Shown here piece by piece: positions 12,139 to 13,409 of a stretch of DNA of 13,409 nucleotides. The position numbers were made by a program, and so were the translations under genes. The notes beneath the pieces were generated by a model, which was not told the DNA's origin, ran no database searches, and saw nothing but the letters and a program-made list of their open reading frames with translations. How positions within the stretch are numbered: position 1 is the first letter of the stretch; each line of letters starts with the position of its first letter. The stretch is from Modestobacter sp. (GTDB lineage: Bacteria; Actinomycetota; Actinomycetes; Mycobacteriales; Geodermatophilaceae), in contig JAOPUQ010000272.1 of assembly GCA_025963425.1 (NCBI GenBank), positions 1-13,409 on the forward strand, given 5' to 3'.

Positions 12139-13409
12139 TCAGGCCCCGTACACGGTGCGGGAGCCGTCGGTGTCCTTGGCCAGCCGCCGGGTCAGGTAGA
12201 GCCCCTCCAGGGCGAACTCGACCGCGGCAGCCGCCTGCTCGGCGGACTGCTCGCCCTCCGGCACCCCGACCCGGCCGAGCAGCTCGGCGAGCCGGGGGAT
12301 GGTGCCCAGCTGGCCCAGCAGCGCGGCGGCCGGCACCATGTCACCGGATTCCACGACGTCCCCGCCGGTGAAGTGCTCCTGCAGGCCGGTCAGGTCCAGC
12401 CCGCCGCAGCGGGTCCGGAACGTCTGGGCGGTGGCCTGCCGCAGCAGGTGCTCGAGCACCTCGACCTCCCGCTCGTCGTCCGGATCGGACCCGGCGTCGG
12501 CGAACTCGACCTTGCCCCGGCTGGCCGGGATGATGCTCGGCAGGTCGACCACCCGGGCGACCGGCCGGGGCTCCCCGGCCACCGCGGCGCGGCGGACGGC
12601 GGAGGCCGCGATGGTCTCCAGCCCGGCGATGGCGAACCGGGCGCTGACCCCGGAGCGCTGGTCGACGTGGCTGGACTCGCGGACCAGCCGGGTGAAGCGG
12701 GCGACGATCTCGACCAGGTGCTCGGGGACGGTGGGGGTGTCCAGGCCGCCGCCGGCCGTGTCGTGCCCGCCCGCCGTCACCAACCAGGAGGTCCGCGCCT
12801 CCTGGTGCAGCAGCCGGATCTCGTCGGCCAGCTCGATCGGGTAGTGCGTGCGCACCTCGGCGCCGAAGCGGTCCTTGAGCGGGGTGATGATCCGCCCGCG
12901 GTTGGTGTAGTCCTCGGGGTTGGCGCTGACCACCAGCAGCAGGTCCAGCGGCAGCCGCACCCGGTAGCCGCGGATCTGGATGTCGCGCTCCTCGAGCACG
13001 TTCAGCAGCGCCACCTGGATCCGCTCGGCGAGGTCCGGCAGCTCGTTGATGCTGAAGATGCCGCGGTTGGTGCGCGGCACCAGCCCGTAGTGGACGGTCT
13101 CCGGGTCGCCCAGCGTGCGGCCCTCGGCGACCTTGATCGGGTCGACGTCGCCGATCAGGTCGCCCACCGAGGTGTCCGGGGTGGCCAGCTTCTCGCCGAA
13201 GCGGTCGCTGCGGTGCAGCCAGCCGACCGGGGTGTCGTCGCCGTGGGCGGCGATCTGCCGGTGCGCCCAGACGCTGATCGGGGCCAGCGGGTGCTCGTTG
13301 AGCTCGCTGCCGACCAGCACCGGCGTCCACTCGTCGAGCAGGCCGACCAGGGTGCGGATCAGCCGGGTCTTGCCCTGGCCGCGCTCACCGAGCAGGACCA
13401 GGTCGTGGC
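12139..13409 (-). CDS. AAA+ ATPase of the Mg-chelatase/MoxR type (5' end outside window)
   Basis: The frame is open to the window edge; 422 C-terminal residues are visible and probably about 50 are missing. The visible start reads HDLVLLGERGQGKTRL, a Walker A motif (GERGQGKT, visible residues 7-14), so the GTG at 13320 is not the true start. Later come RGIFSINELPDL (116-126) at the Walker B position, with Asn where Asp is usual; then RIQVALLNVLEERDIQIRG and sensor 1 SANPEDYTNRG. An arginine-finger segment, PLKDRFG (Arg180), and the sensor-2-like SGVSARFAIAGLE (Arg257) follow. The C-terminal part is helical. These elements match Mg-chelatase I-like ATPases that form rings and work with VWA partners. 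The VWA protein is encoded directly after it, 1 bp away. Metal chelation is not implied, because no pigment gene is nearby. Confidence 0.9.
   Translation of the reverse strand, partial: HDLVLLGERGQGKTRLIRTLVGLLDEWTPVLVGSELNEHPLAPISVWAHRQIAAHGDDTPVGWLHRSDRFGEKLATPDTSVGDLIGDVDPIKVAEGRTLGDPETVHYGLVPRTNRGIFSINELPDLAERIQVALLNVLEERDIQIRGYRVRLPLDLLLVVSANPEDYTNRGRIITPLKDRFGAEVRTHYPIELADEIRLLHQEARTSWLVTAGGHDTAGGGLDTPTVPEHLVEIVARFTRLVRESSHVDQRSGVSARFAIAGLETIAASAVRRAAVAGEPRPVARVVDLPSIIPASRGKVEFADAGSDPDDEREVEVLEHLLRQATAQTFRTRCGGLDLTGLQEHFTGGDVVESGDMVPAAALLGQLGTIPRLAELLGRVGVPEGEQSAEQAAAAVEFALEGLYLTRRLAKDTDGSRTVYGA

Noticed and set aside
10251..12371. 706-codon plus-strand frame opposite the VWA gene
   Set aside because: It is antisense to a VWA protein with an intact MIDAS and has no recognisable domain. 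It arises from the codon bias of the true gene.
13318..13320. GTG 13320 as the start of the AAA+ ATPase
   Set aside because: The frame stays open to the window edge, and the Walker A motif needed for ATP binding lies before this codon.
1..13409. CRISPR arrays, insertion sequences, phage or defence genes
   Set aside because: No regularly spaced direct repeats, transposase motifs or integrase-like proteins were seen on either strand.

Overview
The window is very GC-rich, almost entirely coding, and has many GTG/TTG starts. It comes from a high-GC actinobacterium. Protein style and gene order suggest the Geodermatophilaceae (Blastococcus, Geodermatophilus, Modestobacter type). That placement is an inference; no marker gene is present to confirm it.

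Left part (1-3213): a plus-strand cluster of an FtsB/DivIC-type septum protein (5' end cut by the window), a DUF501 protein and a Ppx/GppA phosphatase. This is the order of Mycobacterium tuberculosis Rv1024-Rv1025-Rv1026, which lies downstream of eno there. The phosphatase runs into a perfect 23-bp inverted repeat. A small convergent DUF4235 membrane protein lies on its other side, so the repeat probably ends transcripts from both strands. Divergent from DUF4235 is a family 5 uracil-DNA glycosylase.

Middle part (3249-8219): an NDH-2-like FAD/NAD(P) oxidoreductase with a leaderless-type promoter, then a tRNA gene with a UAA anticodon but no long variable arm, then a Bax inhibitor-1/YccA membrane protein. 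Two long hairpins separate the latter from a convergent thiolase. Upstream of the thiolase, on the same strand, is a membrane-anchored SGNH hydrolase. The thiolase promoter region has a small dyad that may be a fatty-acid-type operator.

Right part (8292-13409): a DUF2252 protein on the plus strand, again with a leaderless-type promoter, overlaps a convergent GNAT acetyltransferase by 8 bp. The remainder is a minus-strand pair, an AAA+ ATPase (5' end cut off) followed by a VWA-domain protein. It is built like the Mg-chelatase/MoxR-VWA modules, in which an ATPase ring works with a metal-binding VWA partner. The GNAT gene follows 23 bp downstream and may be co-transcribed.

Most of the window is ordinary actinobacterial housekeeping DNA. 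The points most worth checking are the unusual UAA-anticodon tRNA, the two repeat-like intergenic palindromes and the ATPase-VWA pair. I found no CRISPR array, insertion sequence, phage gene or defence island. No stretch over 300 bases lacks a gene.
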